Shown: positions 25,279 through 34,071, counted from the first letter of the stretch. The stretch: DNA of 64,000 bases from JANRLF01 sp033762815 (GCA_033762815.1 JANRLF010000006.1:62001-126000); one strand, 5' to 3'. The notes: generated from the sequence alone by a model not told the origin. Numbers and translations are program-made.

Positions 25279-25311
25279 ACATGCCTTTCATAGCATCAAG
25301 AAATGAAGGTG

Positions 25312-26346
25312 CTATTGTTTTGATACTGCTTCTGCCATGCGCTTTTCCCAGTTCCAGGCACTGAGCATCATATCGTTCAGGCTACGTTGGGCTTCCCAGC
25401 CTAATTGTGCCACCGCTTTGGTGTTATTGGCATAAATGGCTACTACATCACCTGCGCGGCGGAGCGCCATTTCATAGTTAAGTTTTAGCCCGCTTACCTG
25501 CTCAAAGGCTTGTATGGCTTCCAGCACTGATACCCCATTCCCCGAGCCAAGATTGAAAACCTCTGGATTGTTTGTTTGCTTGCCGTCCATCAGCCATTGG
25601 AGGGCCAAGGTATGGGCATGGGCAATATCCATTACGTGTATATAGTCGCGGATGCAGGTGCCGTCGCGGGTAGGATAGTCGCTGCCAAACACGCTTAATT
25701 TTTCCCGTTTGCCGATAGCGGTTTGGGTAATGAAAGGAGCCAAATTGTTGGGTACCCCTATCGGATTCTCCCCTATCTGGGCACTTTCATGCGCCCCAAT
25801 GGGATTGAAATACCGCAATAAAACAAATCCAGCCGTTTGGCCCGATTTTACGAAATCAGTTATCATCTGTTCCCCTATCTGCTTGGAGTAGGCGTAGGGC
25901 GATTCAGCCTTGCCAAGTGGCGTATCTTCCGTAACAGGTAGCGATGGAGGATTGCCATACACAGAGCAAGAGGAGGAAAATATAAAATGCTGGATACCGA
26001 ATTCGGTAACGCACTTCAGTAAATTGACTAAGGATTGTATGTTGTTGTGGTAATACAACAGCGGTTCCGCCACCGATTCGGGCACTGTTTTATAGGCAGC
26101 AAAGTGTATAATGCCTACAATATCGCGCTCCTTTTGGAAAACATTCCTTAGCTCATCAAGTTGGCATAAGTCAACGGCGTAATTGGTTACATCCTTTCCA
26201 GTGATGGCTTTAATGCCTTCCAAGGTTTTTGGAAAAGAACGACTGTAGTTATCTATGGAAACAACATCATAGTTGTTTTCTATTAAGTCAACAACCGTGT
26301 GCGAACCAATGTAGCCACATCCGCCAGTAACTAAAATTTTGGGCAT
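25312..26346 (-). CDS. galE: UDP-glucose 4-epimerase
   Basis: 344 residues, interconverting UDP-glucose and UDP-galactose with tightly bound NAD. The N-terminal GxxGxxG reads VTGGCGYIGSHT; the catalytic 'YAYSK' (Y-x-x-x-K) sits in 'ESPYAYSKQIGEQM' with the upstream Ser in 'FSSSCSVYG'. The 'NPIGAHESAQIGENPIGVPNNLAPF' loop and 'RDGTCIRDYIHVMDIA' are GalE-specific. It overlaps the upstream epimerase gene by one base at 26346 and is the last gene of a three-gene nucleotide-sugar operon ending at the terminator at 25241. Confidence 0.95.
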   Translation of the reverse strand: MPKILVTGGCGYIGSHTVVDLIENNYDVVSIDNYSRSFPKTLEGIKAITGKDVTNYAVDLCQLDELRNVFQKERDIVGIIHFAAYKTVPESVAEPLLYYHNNIQSLVNLLKCVTEFGIQHFIFSSSCSVYGNPPSLPVTEDTPLGKAESPYAYSKQIGEQMITDFVKSGQTAGFVLLRYFNPIGAHESAQIGENPIGVPNNLAPFITQTAIGKREKLSVFGSDYPTRDGTCIRDYIHVMDIAHAHTLALQWLMDGKQTNNPEVFNLGSGNGVSVLEAIQAFEQVSGLKLNYEMALRRAGDVVAIYANNTKAVAQLGWEAQRSLNDMMLSAWNWEKRMAEAVSKQ

Positions 26347-27290
26347 CAGCGTTTGAAATATGGCGACTCCAGTACTTTTTTGATACCCTCTTGAAGGGAA
26401 TAGATAGGTCTTTCCATTAGGCTGACCATCTTACTGATTTCAGGAACCCTACGTTTCATATCGCCCTCAGCCAACGGAGGCAAATGCACGATTTTCGATT
26501 TTGACCCTGTTACTTCAATAACAATTTTAGCCAATTCAAGAATAGGCACCTCAATATCGCTACCGATATTGACGATATCGTTCACGTACATATCTTTATA
26601 CAAACAGTTGGTGGTGGCCATAATGTTATCGTCCACGTAGCAGAAAGTGCGGGTTTGGTCACCCTCGCCGTAGATGGTGATGTCCTTGCCTTCCAAAGCC
26701 AACCTTATAAAGCGGCTCATCACAAAGTCGGTACTTTGCTTAGGCCCATAAGTGTTGAAGAAGCGGAAGATGGTATAATCAAGGTCGAACTCCAGCTTGT
26801 ATGACTTGCAGAATGCTTCCCCCACATTTTTTACCACCGCATACGGCAAGCGAGAGTTGAGCGGGGTAGTATATTCGTTCTGGGGCAATGTGGTAGGTTC
26901 ACCATACACTTCCGATGACGAAGCGAAAAACACGCGCTTCACACCGGTATTCTTGGCAAGGTTCAGCACATTCTGTATGCCTTGAATGTCTTTTAAAACC
27001 AGTACCGGATTGTCCAAAGTACGCTGTACCCCTACTACCGCTGCATAATGGAAAATATAGTCGAAGGAGTAGGCCACCATTACGGAAGTAATATCATGCA
27101 CATCGTTTACATCGCACTTGATAAATTTCCAATTGGAAGTCTCCTTACTGGGCAACCTGTCATACCGACCAGTAAGCATATTATCCACCACCACTACATA
27201 ATTATCGGGGTCTTGGATAAGTTTGTCGGTCAATGAACTGGCAATAAAACCTGCTCCACCCGTAACCAAAATCTTTCTTTTGTTTTCCAT
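26346..27290 (-). CDS. NAD-dependent sugar-nucleotide epimerase/dehydratase
   Basis: 314 residues, extended SDR. 'VTGGAGFIASSL' binds NAD; the catalytic pair is Y-A-V-V-K in 'RLPYAVVKNVGEAFC', with Ser in 'FASSSEVYG'. 'RFFNTYGPKQSTDFVMSRF' and 'GEGDQTRTFCYVDDN' resemble UDP-glucuronate decarboxylases and related 4,6-dehydratase/epimerase enzymes. The exact sugar cannot be fixed. It lies between rfbA (2-bp gap) and galE (1-bp overlap) and so acts in surface polysaccharide or nucleotide-sugar synthesis. Confidence 0.85.
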   Translation of the reverse strand: MENKRKILVTGGAGFIASSLTDKLIQDPDNYVVVVDNMLTGRYDRLPSKETSNWKFIKCDVNDVHDITSVMVAYSFDYIFHYAAVVGVQRTLDNPVLVLKDIQGIQNVLNLAKNTGVKRVFFASSSEVYGEPTTLPQNEYTTPLNSRLPYAVVKNVGEAFCKSYKLEFDLDYTIFRFFNTYGPKQSTDFVMSRFIRLALEGKDITIYGEGDQTRTFCYVDDNIMATTNCLYKDMYVNDIVNIGSDIEVPILELAKIVIEVTGSKSKIVHLPPLAEGDMKRRVPEISKMVSLMERPIYSLQEGIKKVLESPYFKR

Positions 27291-27292
27291 GG

Positions 27293-28156
27293 CTATCTTT
27301 TTACCAGTTTCAACAAGTATTGGCCGTATCCGCTTTTCAACAAAGGCGTTGCCAACTTTATAAGCTGTTCGTCATTAATAAAGCCCTTAATGTATGCCAC
27401 CTCTTCTATACAACCTATTTTCAAATCTTGCCGCTGCTCTATTACCTGCACAAATTGCGAAGCTTGCATCAGTGAATCAAACGTACCAGTATCCAACCAG
27501 GCCGTGCCCCTATCCAATATCGCCACCTTCAATTTTCCCTGGCGGAGATATTCTTTGTTCACATCGGTGATTTCATACTCCCCCCTAGGGCTTGGTTGAA
27601 GGTTTTTTGCTATGCCGACAACACTGTTATCATAGAAATACAAACCCGGCACAGCATAATTTGACTTGGGTTGTGCTGGCTTCTCTTCAATGGAAATGGC
27701 TACATTATTTTTGTCAAACTCTACTACCCCATATCGTTCAGGGTCAGATACATGGTAGGCAAAAATCACCCCTCCATCTGGGTTGGTGTGATTTGACATG
27801 AGCTGGCCTAGACCAGACCCATAAAAAATGTTATCGCCCAAAATGAGGGCCACTTTATCTTGACCTATGAACGGCTCCCCAATGACAAAGGCTTGCGCCA
27901 ATCCGTTAGGTACATTTTGCACCGCATAGCTGATATTACAACCAATATGGGAGCCGTTGCCCAACAGCTTTTCGAAATTGGGCAAGTCTTGTGGGGTAGA
28001 AATGATAAGAATGTCTTTAATGCCCGCTAGCATCAGTACCGATAAGGGATAATAAATCATCGGCTTATCGTAAATGGGCATGATTTGCTTGCTGATAGCG
28101 TAGGTGATGGGGTAGAGACGAGTGCCAGACCCTCCTGCCAAGATGATACCTTTCAA
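27293..28156 (-). CDS. rfbA: Glucose-1-phosphate thymidylyltransferase
   Basis: 287 residues: glucose-1-phosphate + dTTP to dTDP-glucose, the first step of the dTDP-rhamnose and related pathways. 'LAGGSGTRLYPITYAISKQIMPIYDKPMIYYPLS' holds the nucleotidyl-transfer loop and the conserved Lys. 'LGDNIFYGSGL', 'VEFDKNNVAISIEEKPAQPKSNYAVPGLYFYD' and 'DRGTAWLDTGTFDSL' are RmlA signatures. The start is a TTG (MKGIILAGG). rfbB, rfbC and rfbD are not in the window. First gene of the operon with the epimerase and galE. Confidence 0.95.
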   Translation of the reverse strand: MKGIILAGGSGTRLYPITYAISKQIMPIYDKPMIYYPLSVLMLAGIKDILIISTPQDLPNFEKLLGNGSHIGCNISYAVQNVPNGLAQAFVIGEPFIGQDKVALILGDNIFYGSGLGQLMSNHTNPDGGVIFAYHVSDPERYGVVEFDKNNVAISIEEKPAQPKSNYAVPGLYFYDNSVVGIAKNLQPSPRGEYEITDVNKEYLRQGKLKVAILDRGTAWLDTGTFDSLMQASQFVQVIEQRQDLKIGCIEEVAYIKGFINDEQLIKLATPLLKSGYGQYLLKLVKR

Positions 28157-28177
28157 AGTGACGGATTTAGTAGGGGC

Positions 28178-28185
28178 AAAGGTAA
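28178..28185 (-). promoter_or_regulatory. Bacteroidota -7 box of the rfbA operon
   Basis: TACCTTTG on the minus strand; the predicted transcript starts about 15 nt before the TTG start of rfbA. No exact TTG -33 element. Confidence 0.5.
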
Positions 28186-28320
28186 ACGATTTTGCTAAAG
28201 ATAAAAATGACTGGCATCCCTATTGCCACTGCATAACCTACACATAGCAAAAGCTTTAAAACATGTTAAACTATGGAATAGGTCGAACTATAAATAATAT
28301 AGCCTTGTTGAGCTAACCAA

Positions 28321-28974
28321 ATGGTAAAAATGTTGTTACAAAAAACAATGGCTATATTGAGTCTATTAGCGATGGTGTCCTGCAACGGCCAAGCCCAGCA
28401 ACCCTCCTTAGGCGACGAAAAAGTAAAAATCGACAAAAACACAACTATGCAAAAAGCAACTTTCGGCTCAGGCTGCTTCTGGTGTACCGAGGCTATTTTT
28501 CAACAACTGAAAGGGGTAGTAAAAGTGGAATCGGGCTACTCGGGTGGCAAAATCAAAAACCCTACCTACCGGGAAGTGTGCAGTGGCTTGACCGGCCATG
28601 CGGAAGTGATACAAGTAACCTATGACCCCGCTGTGGTTACTTATGACGAATTGCTGGAAGTGTTTTGGAAAACCCATGACCCCACTACGCTCAATCAACA
28701 AGGGGCGGACAAAGGCACCCAATACCGCTCAGTAGTATTCTATCATAATGATGAACAGCGCCAATTGGCGGAAGCGTACAAACAAAAGCTGGACGAGGCT
28801 AAAATTTGGCCCAACCCGATTGTAACCGAAATAACGGCCTATACTGAGTTTTACAAAGCCGAAGACTATCATCAAGATTACTATAGCCTGAACGGCGATC
28901 AGCCTTATTGTTCCTATGTAATCACCCCTAAGCTGGAGAAATTCAAACAAGTATTTAAGGATAAGCTGAAATAA
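28321..28974 (+). CDS. msrA: Peptide methionine sulfoxide reductase A, lipoprotein form
   Basis: 217 residues. The catalytic motif GCFWC is at 51-55 with nucleophile Cys52. 'VESGYSGG', 'YREVCSGLTGHAEVIQVTYDP', 'FWKTHDPTTLNQQGADKGTQYRS' and 'AEDYHQDYY' complete the MsrA fold, which reduces methionine-S-sulfoxide. An N-terminal extension of about 40 residues has a hydrophobic core and lipobox LAMVSC (Cys21), so this enzyme is probably an extracytoplasmic lipoprotein protecting envelope proteins. The start may instead be M4. It overlaps the convergent SGNH gene by 20 bp. Confidence 0.95.
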   Translation: MVKMLLQKTMAILSLLAMVSCNGQAQQPSLGDEKVKIDKNTTMQKATFGSGCFWCTEAIFQQLKGVVKVESGYSGGKIKNPTYREVCSGLTGHAEVIQVTYDPAVVTYDELLEVFWKTHDPTTLNQQGADKGTQYRSVVFYHNDEQRQLAEAYKQKLDEAKIWPNPIVTEITAYTEFYKAEDYHQDYYSLNGDQPYCSYVITPKLEKFKQVFKDKLK

Positions 28975-30001
28975 GGCTATCGATAAATGCCGCTGCTTTT
29001 TTGTGTCCCTTATTGTTGAAATGCCCATCTGGCAGGGGTTGATAATCATTGGCTGCTACAGGCATTACTTGTACTAGGTTTTCCAAGCCCTTGAAAGTGA
29101 CGGGGTAATGGCTCAACATAAAAGCTTTTGGGTTTTTATGGAATGGGCTGCCCAAGTCTTTTGCACCATTAGGTATTACCACTATGCGCAATGGTATTCC
29201 TTGTTTTAGGCACCTTTGGTAAACTGCCATCAGATACCTGCCTGAAATATCCTGCTGCTTTAATGTTTTCCAGTCGTTCAATTCCCTCACCCTATGTGGG
29301 ATGGATAAGAGGGCTGTACCGATGGCCGTTTTGGAGAAAGCTTTCGCAAGCCCTGTTTTGGGGGCATACAATTGTCGGTAGTAATTGGCACTAGCAGTTG
29401 CATTCTCGAAATATTGCCCCTTGTACCAACCGGGTAGCCAGCCATTTTCCGTAACGAAATACAGTGGTTGGTAAGGCTTAATAAAGCGTGGCACAGGCAT
29501 CATATCATTGCCCGTATAATAGCATATTATCACTTGCTTGGGCTGGTATAAGGGAATGTACTTTTCTGCAAGCAGGGCGTATTGGGCAGGATCCGCCCCC
29601 GGGATACCTACATTCAGGATATGATGGCGCTGTGACAATAGATTGGCAAAAGAACTATCAAAACTACTGGCACCCGCGCCCCATACAAACGAATCGCCAA
29701 TCAATAGAATGCCATTTGACGTATCATGGTTAGTGGGCATTGCCCTAAAACCAGCACGATTAACAGGTACCTTTTGCCCCGACCAGAAAATACTATCGGC
29801 TTTGAAAATCCCTAGGCTATCCGTATAAAATGAGGGGATGTTGCTTACTGATTCATTGGTTGGTGGGGGCAACCAGTTAGGGGCTAAATTGCCAATAACA
29901 GTTGCAGAGCAATAAAAGTAAATTCTAAGGAGCAACTCGATTGCAATAAGAAGGCCTATCAACCCAAACAGATAGAAAGTAGCTTTACGACTAGCTACCA
30001 T
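28955..30001 (-). CDS. Membrane-anchored SGNH/GDSL hydrolase-like protein
   Basis: 348 residues. One N-terminal TM helix (LFGLIGLLIAIELLLRIYFY) anchors an extracytoplasmic domain. SGNH blocks: 'GILLIGDSFVWGAGA' (block I Ser), 'NVGIPGADPAQYALL' (Gly), 'YYTGNDMMP' (Asn) and 'LPDGHFNNKGHKKAA' (Asp/His of block V). The family includes esterases and polysaccharide O-acetyltransferase partners; the substrate is unknown. It is convergent with msrA, and no operon partner is evident. Confidence 0.82.
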   Translation of the reverse strand: MVASRKATFYLFGLIGLLIAIELLLRIYFYCSATVIGNLAPNWLPPPTNESVSNIPSFYTDSLGIFKADSIFWSGQKVPVNRAGFRAMPTNHDTSNGILLIGDSFVWGAGASSFDSSFANLLSQRHHILNVGIPGADPAQYALLAEKYIPLYQPKQVIICYYTGNDMMPVPRFIKPYQPLYFVTENGWLPGWYKGQYFENATASANYYRQLYAPKTGLAKAFSKTAIGTALLSIPHRVRELNDWKTLKQQDISGRYLMAVYQRCLKQGIPLRIVVIPNGAKDLGSPFHKNPKAFMLSHYPVTFKGLENLVQVMPVAANDYQPLPDGHFNNKGHKKAAAFIDSLISAYP

Positions 30002-30072
30002 AATAGAGTGCGGTTTTAGATATTGAATTTATGGGTTCAGTTATTTGATACTCCAGGGCGATTATTTATATT

Positions 30073-30339
30073 TTAATCCAAAATTTTTAAAACAAGGTTA
30101 TGCATTGATTGAAAAAATTGGAGCGTAAAACCAATTAACACAAGCAAAAATCCAAATCTTGAAAGTTGCACATATTGCAAATTATCCGCTTGCTCTCTCT
30201 TTTCATCTGCTAACGTTCCTACCCTTAACACACTGCTATCTTGTATGTGCCGTGAAATGCCATATTTGTAAAGAAGCCAAGCCCCTAAGATTTCAAGTAT
30301 TTGACCAAATACGGTCAGAATTTGGAAGAATGTTTCCAT
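30073..30339 (-). CDS. Small membrane protein, unknown
   Basis: 88 residues with two hydrophobic helices (FFQILTVFGQILEILGAWLLY at 4-24 and FGFLLVLIGFTLQFF at 67-81) separated by a charged loop (DEKREQADNLQ). I recognise no family. The locus is AT-rich. Support is the open frame, the sensible membrane topology and the absence of a competing gene, so confidence is modest. Confidence 0.45.
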   Translation of the reverse strand: METFFQILTVFGQILEILGAWLLYKYGISRHIQDSSVLRVGTLADEKREQADNLQYVQLSRFGFLLVLIGFTLQFFQSMHNLVLKILD

Positions 30340-30454
30340 ACTGGTTTATTCAGTTGCTTATTCTTAGGCTGGCTATCATTTAGCAGGTTCTATGGGCATA
30401 TTGAATCTTGATATGTTAGTATTATATTATAAAAAGATAGCATATTATTAATAC

Positions 30455-30673
30455 TTACATATTCGGAAGAATCTTTTGCTTGTCTTTAAGATAGGCATAA
30501 ACGGCACGTAGGTGTATCGGTTGAATAGAGGGATAGCTTTCCAATATTTGAGCTTCTGACCAACCTTCTATCAACAATTCCAATATCAGCTCAACCGAAA
30601 TGCGCGTACCTTTTACAATAGGCTTTCCCATTAAAATCGCATTATCCGCTATTATGTAACCTCTCCAGTCCAT
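30455..30673 (-). CDS. DUF433 (VapB45-like antitoxin family) protein
   Basis: 72 residues from MDWRGYI. 'GKPIVKGTRISVELILELLIEGWSEAQILESYPSIQPIHLRAVYAYLKD' is the complete DUF433 helix-turn-helix domain, found in antitoxins that normally sit beside a PIN-like (DUF5615) toxin. No such toxin is encoded on either side here, so the gene is an orphan antitoxin-like protein or its toxin has been lost. The frame extends five codons upstream, but MDWRGYI matches family starts. Confidence 0.78.
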   Translation of the reverse strand: MDWRGYIIADNAILMGKPIVKGTRISVELILELLIEGWSEAQILESYPSIQPIHLRAVYAYLKDKQKILPNM

Positions 30674-30754
30674 ATTCCAAATATACAATAGCTTCCTTTG
30701 CCTTCAAAGCTGTTTGCCTTAAGCCATAAGCTACAAAATGCTTAGCTTTACTGC

Positions 30755-31402
30755 ATGGATTTGCTCACGGGCGCATTTCTGAAAGCTTTCGCAGCTTTGT
30801 TTTCCATTGTCAATCCACTGGGGGCAATGCCCGTTTTCCTTTCGATGACCACGCGCGACACGCCGGCAGAACGTGCCCGAATCGTGATGAAAGCGTCCAT
30901 TTACTTGGTAATCATTTTGATTGTTTCCTTTTTGGTAGGCACCTACATTTTGCAGTTCTTCGGCATCAGTATCAATGCCATGCGCATAGCGGGCGGTTTT
31001 ATCATCCTCAACTCCGGTTTTTCGCTACTAGGGGGCGACTTTGCCAAGGCAAGGGCTATTGACGATAAAGTACAGACCGAAGCCATTTCCAAAAGCGATA
31101 TTTCCCTTACCCCCTTGGCCATTCCCATGTTGGCTGGCCCTGGTTCTATTTCCCTATTGATAGGTTACGGTACTAGGGTAGATGACCTTAAAGGCTATAT
31201 CACCATTATTTCCGTTATCATAGTGGTGGGGCTCCTCTCTTTTTTGATTTTAAGGGTTTCGCCCAAGCTGGTCAGTTTTTTGGGCGAAGCGGGCCTTAAC
31301 TCCATATCGCGCATCATGGGCTTTATCGTAGTGTGCGTAGGGGTACAATATATCATTAACGGGGTAAAAGCCGTACTGGAAAGCTGGCGGTTAATACACT
31401 AG
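30755..31402 (+). CDS. MarC-family integral membrane protein
   Basis: 215 residues with six TM helices. 'ALFSIVNPLGAMPVFLSMT' is the conserved MarC N-terminal motif (NP.g..P.f), and 'LTPLAIPMLAGPGSISLLIGYG' is the matching motif in the second half, reflecting an internal duplication. The transported substrate of the family is not established; a link to multiple antibiotic resistance was withdrawn for E. coli MarC. Ends overlapping the convergent FabG-like gene by 4 bp. Confidence 0.9.
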   Translation: MDLLTGAFLKAFAALFSIVNPLGAMPVFLSMTTRDTPAERARIVMKASIYLVIILIVSFLVGTYILQFFGISINAMRIAGGFIILNSGFSLLGGDFAKARAIDDKVQTEAISKSDISLTPLAIPMLAGPGSISLLIGYGTRVDDLKGYITIISVIIVVGLLSFLILRVSPKLVSFLGEAGLNSISRIMGFIVVCVGVQYIINGVKAVLESWRLIH

Positions 31403-32631
31403 GCGCCCATCATTGCCCCGCCGCATACCCTTAGGGTTTGGCCATTGATACCGGCAGCGCCCGGTGAAGCCAAAAACACTGCCGCTTCAGCAATATCAAT
31501 CGGCAGCCCAGCTTGCGATAAATTGTTCAACCTTCTTGCGGCTTCCCTAGTGAAGAAAGGCATTTTGGCGGTCATTTTGGTTTCAATAAAGCCTGGGGCT
31601 ATTGCGTTTGCGGTGATGCCCTTCCCTGGCCCCGATTCAACAATGGCTTTTACAAACCCTATCAATCCGGCCTTGGATGCTGCATAATTCGTTTGACCGA
31701 AATTGCCCGATATGCCAGAAATGGACGACATACAAATGATTCGGCCGTTGTCCCTGACTAATTCGGGTAGTAAGGCCTCGGTAATTCTTATAGCCGCCTG
31801 TAAGTTCACATTTAGCACAGTATCCCATTGCTGGGCCTCCATTTTTGCCAATGTCTTGTCGCGGGTGATACCTGCATTATGCACGATTATGTCCAATCCG
31901 CCTAGCTGTTGCGCTTTCTCTTTAATCAATAGAGGGGCATTATTATCGGTAATGTCCAGAGCCACCGCCTCTCCACCAATTTGACTGGCGACTGACTTCA
32001 ATAATTCCAATTCAGCCTCCCTGTCCAGCACCATTACTTTTGCGCCTTCTTCGGCCATTCTCCGGGCTATGGATTCGCCAATGCCCCTTGCCCCACCCGT
32101 AACCAAGGCCGTCTTGCCCGCCAAAGGCCGTACATACAGGGCTTCAGGGGTATTAGTGCTGGGCGCAACCCTAATAACCTGCCCGGTGATATAGGCCGAA
32201 TGGGCCGATTGAAGGAACTGGATAAGCGGGTCCACCAAAGGTTTTAAATCTGCGGCACTGCCCTCCATCCGTATCAAGTTAACGGCGATGCCTTTTCTTC
32301 CCACCTCTTTTGCAACTGAGCGCATGAAACCTTCCACAGCTTGTTGGGCAGTGTATTTTTCGATACTTCCCGTCCTTTCAAAGGAATTTAGCAAGATAAT
32401 TCTACCGTTCTTCTTTACTGATTTCAGCCTCTCGTGAAGATAGGCGTACATTTCTTTGAGTTGGCCCACGGTCGCAATTGGGCTAGCATCGTATATCAGG
32501 TTGCCTTCTTGGGGTAAAACGGGTTGCCAGGGGCCTGTGGCTCTTAACAATCGGGGCGGCTTCGGAACGGGAAGGTTCAATAAATCGGCCAACTTCCTGA
32601 ACGGCTTTCCTTCTGCCAAAAAATCACTCAT
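31399..32631 (-). CDS. High-molecular-weight FabG-type 3-oxoacyl-ACP reductase
   Basis: 410 residues, larger than ordinary FabG (about 245). Residues 1-165 form a degenerate Rossmann-like domain (LIYDASPIATVGQLKEMYAYL; RIILLNSFERTGSIEKYTAQQAVEGFMRSVAKEVGRKGIAVNLI) lacking the glycine-rich loop. Residues about 170-410 form an active SDR domain with TGGARGIGESIA, HNAGI, the Ser of 'MSSISG' and Y-A-A-S-K. The architecture matches FabG4/HMwFabG, which uses NADH and accepts CoA substrates. It overlaps the DUF4293 gene by 4 bp. Confidence 0.88.
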   Translation of the reverse strand: MSDFLAEGKPFRKLADLLNLPVPKPPRLLRATGPWQPVLPQEGNLIYDASPIATVGQLKEMYAYLHERLKSVKKNGRIILLNSFERTGSIEKYTAQQAVEGFMRSVAKEVGRKGIAVNLIRMEGSAADLKPLVDPLIQFLQSAHSAYITGQVIRVAPSTNTPEALYVRPLAGKTALVTGGARGIGESIARRMAEEGAKVMVLDREAELELLKSVASQIGGEAVALDITDNNAPLLIKEKAQQLGGLDIIVHNAGITRDKTLAKMEAQQWDTVLNVNLQAAIRITEALLPELVRDNGRIICMSSISGISGNFGQTNYAASKAGLIGFVKAIVESGPGKGITANAIAPGFIETKMTAKMPFFTREAARRLNNLSQAGLPIDIAEAAVFLASPGAAGINGQTLRVCGGAMMGA

Positions 32632-33062
32632 GGCTGGGTCTTTGTGGCTTTTTTGGCTTCCAAATAATCGAATAGCATCAACATAGCCACCAAAAGAGGA
32701 ATAATAGCTCCGTAAGAAAACCTGAAATAGCTTGCAGGCCCCGCCAAATTCTTAAAGGTGAAATACTTGAAAAGAATAATTCCAAATACAAGCACACTCA
32801 AAATAAAGGTAATAAGGCTGGTAATTGCTTGATTTTTGGGACTGCGGTAGAACAAAAGATTCAGCAGGCTAAACAATATGAGCAGGCTGCCACCAATGCC
32901 CCCTAAAAATATGCGGTACACCTCCCCGTCACGATGGTATATATACATTTCATAAATGCTGCGGCTGCCCCCCGTCTGTGGATTGTACATTACGGGCACT
33001 ATGAGTAGCAACAGCGAAAGCACCGCTGCCAGCATGCCAATCATTCTTGAGCGCTTAATCAT
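32628..33062 (-). CDS. DUF4293-like four-helix membrane protein (paralogue B)
   Basis: 144 residues with four TM helices (MLAAVLSLLLLIVPVMY, IFLGGIGGSLLILFSLLNLLFY, ITSLITFILSVLVFGIILFKYF and YGAIIPLLVAMLMLFDYL). The topology and size match the neighbouring DUF4293 protein, and the pair overlaps by 4 bp, pointing to an old duplication. Function unknown. It sits between its paralogue and the HMW FabG gene in one operon. Confidence 0.65.
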   Translation of the reverse strand: MIKRSRMIGMLAAVLSLLLLIVPVMYNPQTGGSRSIYEMYIYHRDGEVYRIFLGGIGGSLLILFSLLNLLFYRSPKNQAITSLITFILSVLVFGIILFKYFTFKNLAGPASYFRFSYGAIIPLLVAMLMLFDYLEAKKATKTQP

Positions 33063-33469
33063 CTTAACCTATCGCTTGAGCGCACCAATTTTTCGTCCTT
33101 TCTAATGTTCCTGATTGCCAAGAACAAAAAAATAAGGCTGAACAACAGCATAAACAACCCAGCTTTAAGGGTGGGATGGTAATTGATGCTGATATAATGA
33201 AAGAATTGGAACTTGTATATCCCCGCTACGATGGCCAACAGCACGATTAACGTGCCGGTGAGCTTTATCTGAAGGGGACGGTTTTTGTACATTAATATGA
33301 CCCCCACCGTGGCAATGATGAACAAGATACTGCATGCCAGCCCTATGGTAGAATGAAAGGCAGTATAAACAACTTCGCCATTGTTATAACTAAAAAGCGG
33401 CAAGCCCAAAAAAATACCAACAAAAATGGCCGCCAATGCCAAATAGACGGTTTGTACGCGTTGTATCAT
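33059..33469 (-). CDS. DUF4293 membrane protein
   Basis: 136 residues, four TM helices. The start MIQRVQTVYLALAAIFVG and the end RNIRKDEKLVRSSDRLR are characteristic of DUF4293, a Bacteroidota family of unknown function. It overlaps the next gene by 4 bp and heads a three-gene operon DUF4293-DUF4293-like-FabG. Confidence 0.85.
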   Translation of the reverse strand: MIQRVQTVYLALAAIFVGIFLGLPLFSYNNGEVVYTAFHSTIGLACSILFIIATVGVILMYKNRPLQIKLTGTLIVLLAIVAGIYKFQFFHYISINYHPTLKAGLFMLLFSLIFLFLAIRNIRKDEKLVRSSDRLR

Positions 33470-33530
33470 GTTGTAAAGATAAGGGCATAAGCAGAATAAT
33501 CCTTATCCGTATAAAAGGTATTGGGGTTTT

Positions 33531-33914
33531 TCACATCCACTCTGCCAGGAAGCGGCGATAATCCTCTTTCAGTAGTTGGAACAAACGCGTGTAGCTCTCC
33601 ATCTGATCGTACAAATTGGCGTCTTTTTCCACCAATACATGCATGGCCGCAGGGTTATCGCCCAGCTTAATGGCCAATAAGTGGTCGGCTTCCTTCAGTT
33701 GGTGGTACAGTTCATCCGACACTTCCAGATGCCTAATGAACTGGTTCTGGAATTGCTCCACCTGCGCCATCACTGCCGGGCGGTTATTCTTGCTGGCAAT
33801 TTCTTCCAATTCCTTTTTGTATATGCGTATTTCGTCCCTTACCGAATCGATTTCCTTTTTCCAGTCAGTAATTTGCTTGTGCAATTCGGCTCCATGTATT
33901 TTGTTGCTGGACAT
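33531..33914 (-). CDS. Coiled-coil cytoplasmic protein, predicted target of the Crp-type regulator
   Basis: 127 residues, no signal peptide or TM helix. The first half is strongly coiled-coil ('QITDWKKEIDSVRDEIRIYKKELEEIASKNN'), and the rest is helical with 'HLEVSDELYHQLKEADHLL'. I do not recognise a characterised family. The promoter is informative: TAGCTTTG at 33932-33939 with a GATGA-N6-TCATC palindrome 21 nt further upstream, the same palindrome found before ccoI and DUF2892-hemG. This ties the protein to microaerobic respiration or stress. Confidence 0.7.
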   Translation of the reverse strand: MSSNKIHGAELHKQITDWKKEIDSVRDEIRIYKKELEEIASKNNRPAVMAQVEQFQNQFIRHLEVSDELYHQLKEADHLLAIKLGDNPAAMHVLVEKDANLYDQMESYTRLFQLLKEDYRRFLAEWM

Positions 33915-33931
33915 CTATAGTAGGTTTTTTC

Positions 33932-33939
33932 CAAAGCTA
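33932..33939 (-). promoter_or_regulatory. Bacteroidota -7 box of the coiled-coil gene
   Basis: TAGCTTTG on the minus strand, perfect TAnnTTTG; predicted transcription start near 33925, 11 nt before the ATG. Confidence 0.65.
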
Positions 33940-33960
33940 TTCCCATGCTTACAGGCATTA

Positions 33961-33976
33961 GATGATTTAAATCATC
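33961..33976. promoter_or_regulatory. Crp/Fnr-type operator GATGA-N6-TCATC, site 1
   Basis: GATGATTTAAATCATC is a perfect 16-bp palindrome. Its centre lies about 43 nt upstream of the predicted start of the coiled-coil gene, close to the class II activator position (-41.5) of Crp/Fnr proteins. It also lies in the divergent region upstream of the ferredoxin-NADP reductase gene. Confidence 0.7.
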
Positions 33977-34063
33977 CCTGGGAATGATATTGACCTACAA
34001 TTGGTTACTAAGGCGCAACCAGTTTTGCTTTGCACTTGTCAGTAGAAGCAGCAGGAGTTTGCC

Positions 34064-34071
34064 TAAATTTG
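34064..34071 (+). promoter_or_regulatory. Bacteroidota -7 box of the ferredoxin-NADP reductase gene
   Basis: TAAATTTG ends 19 bp before the ATG at 34091 and argues against the upstream TTG at 34076 as start. A TTG lies 25 nt upstream, slightly too far. Confidence 0.5.
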
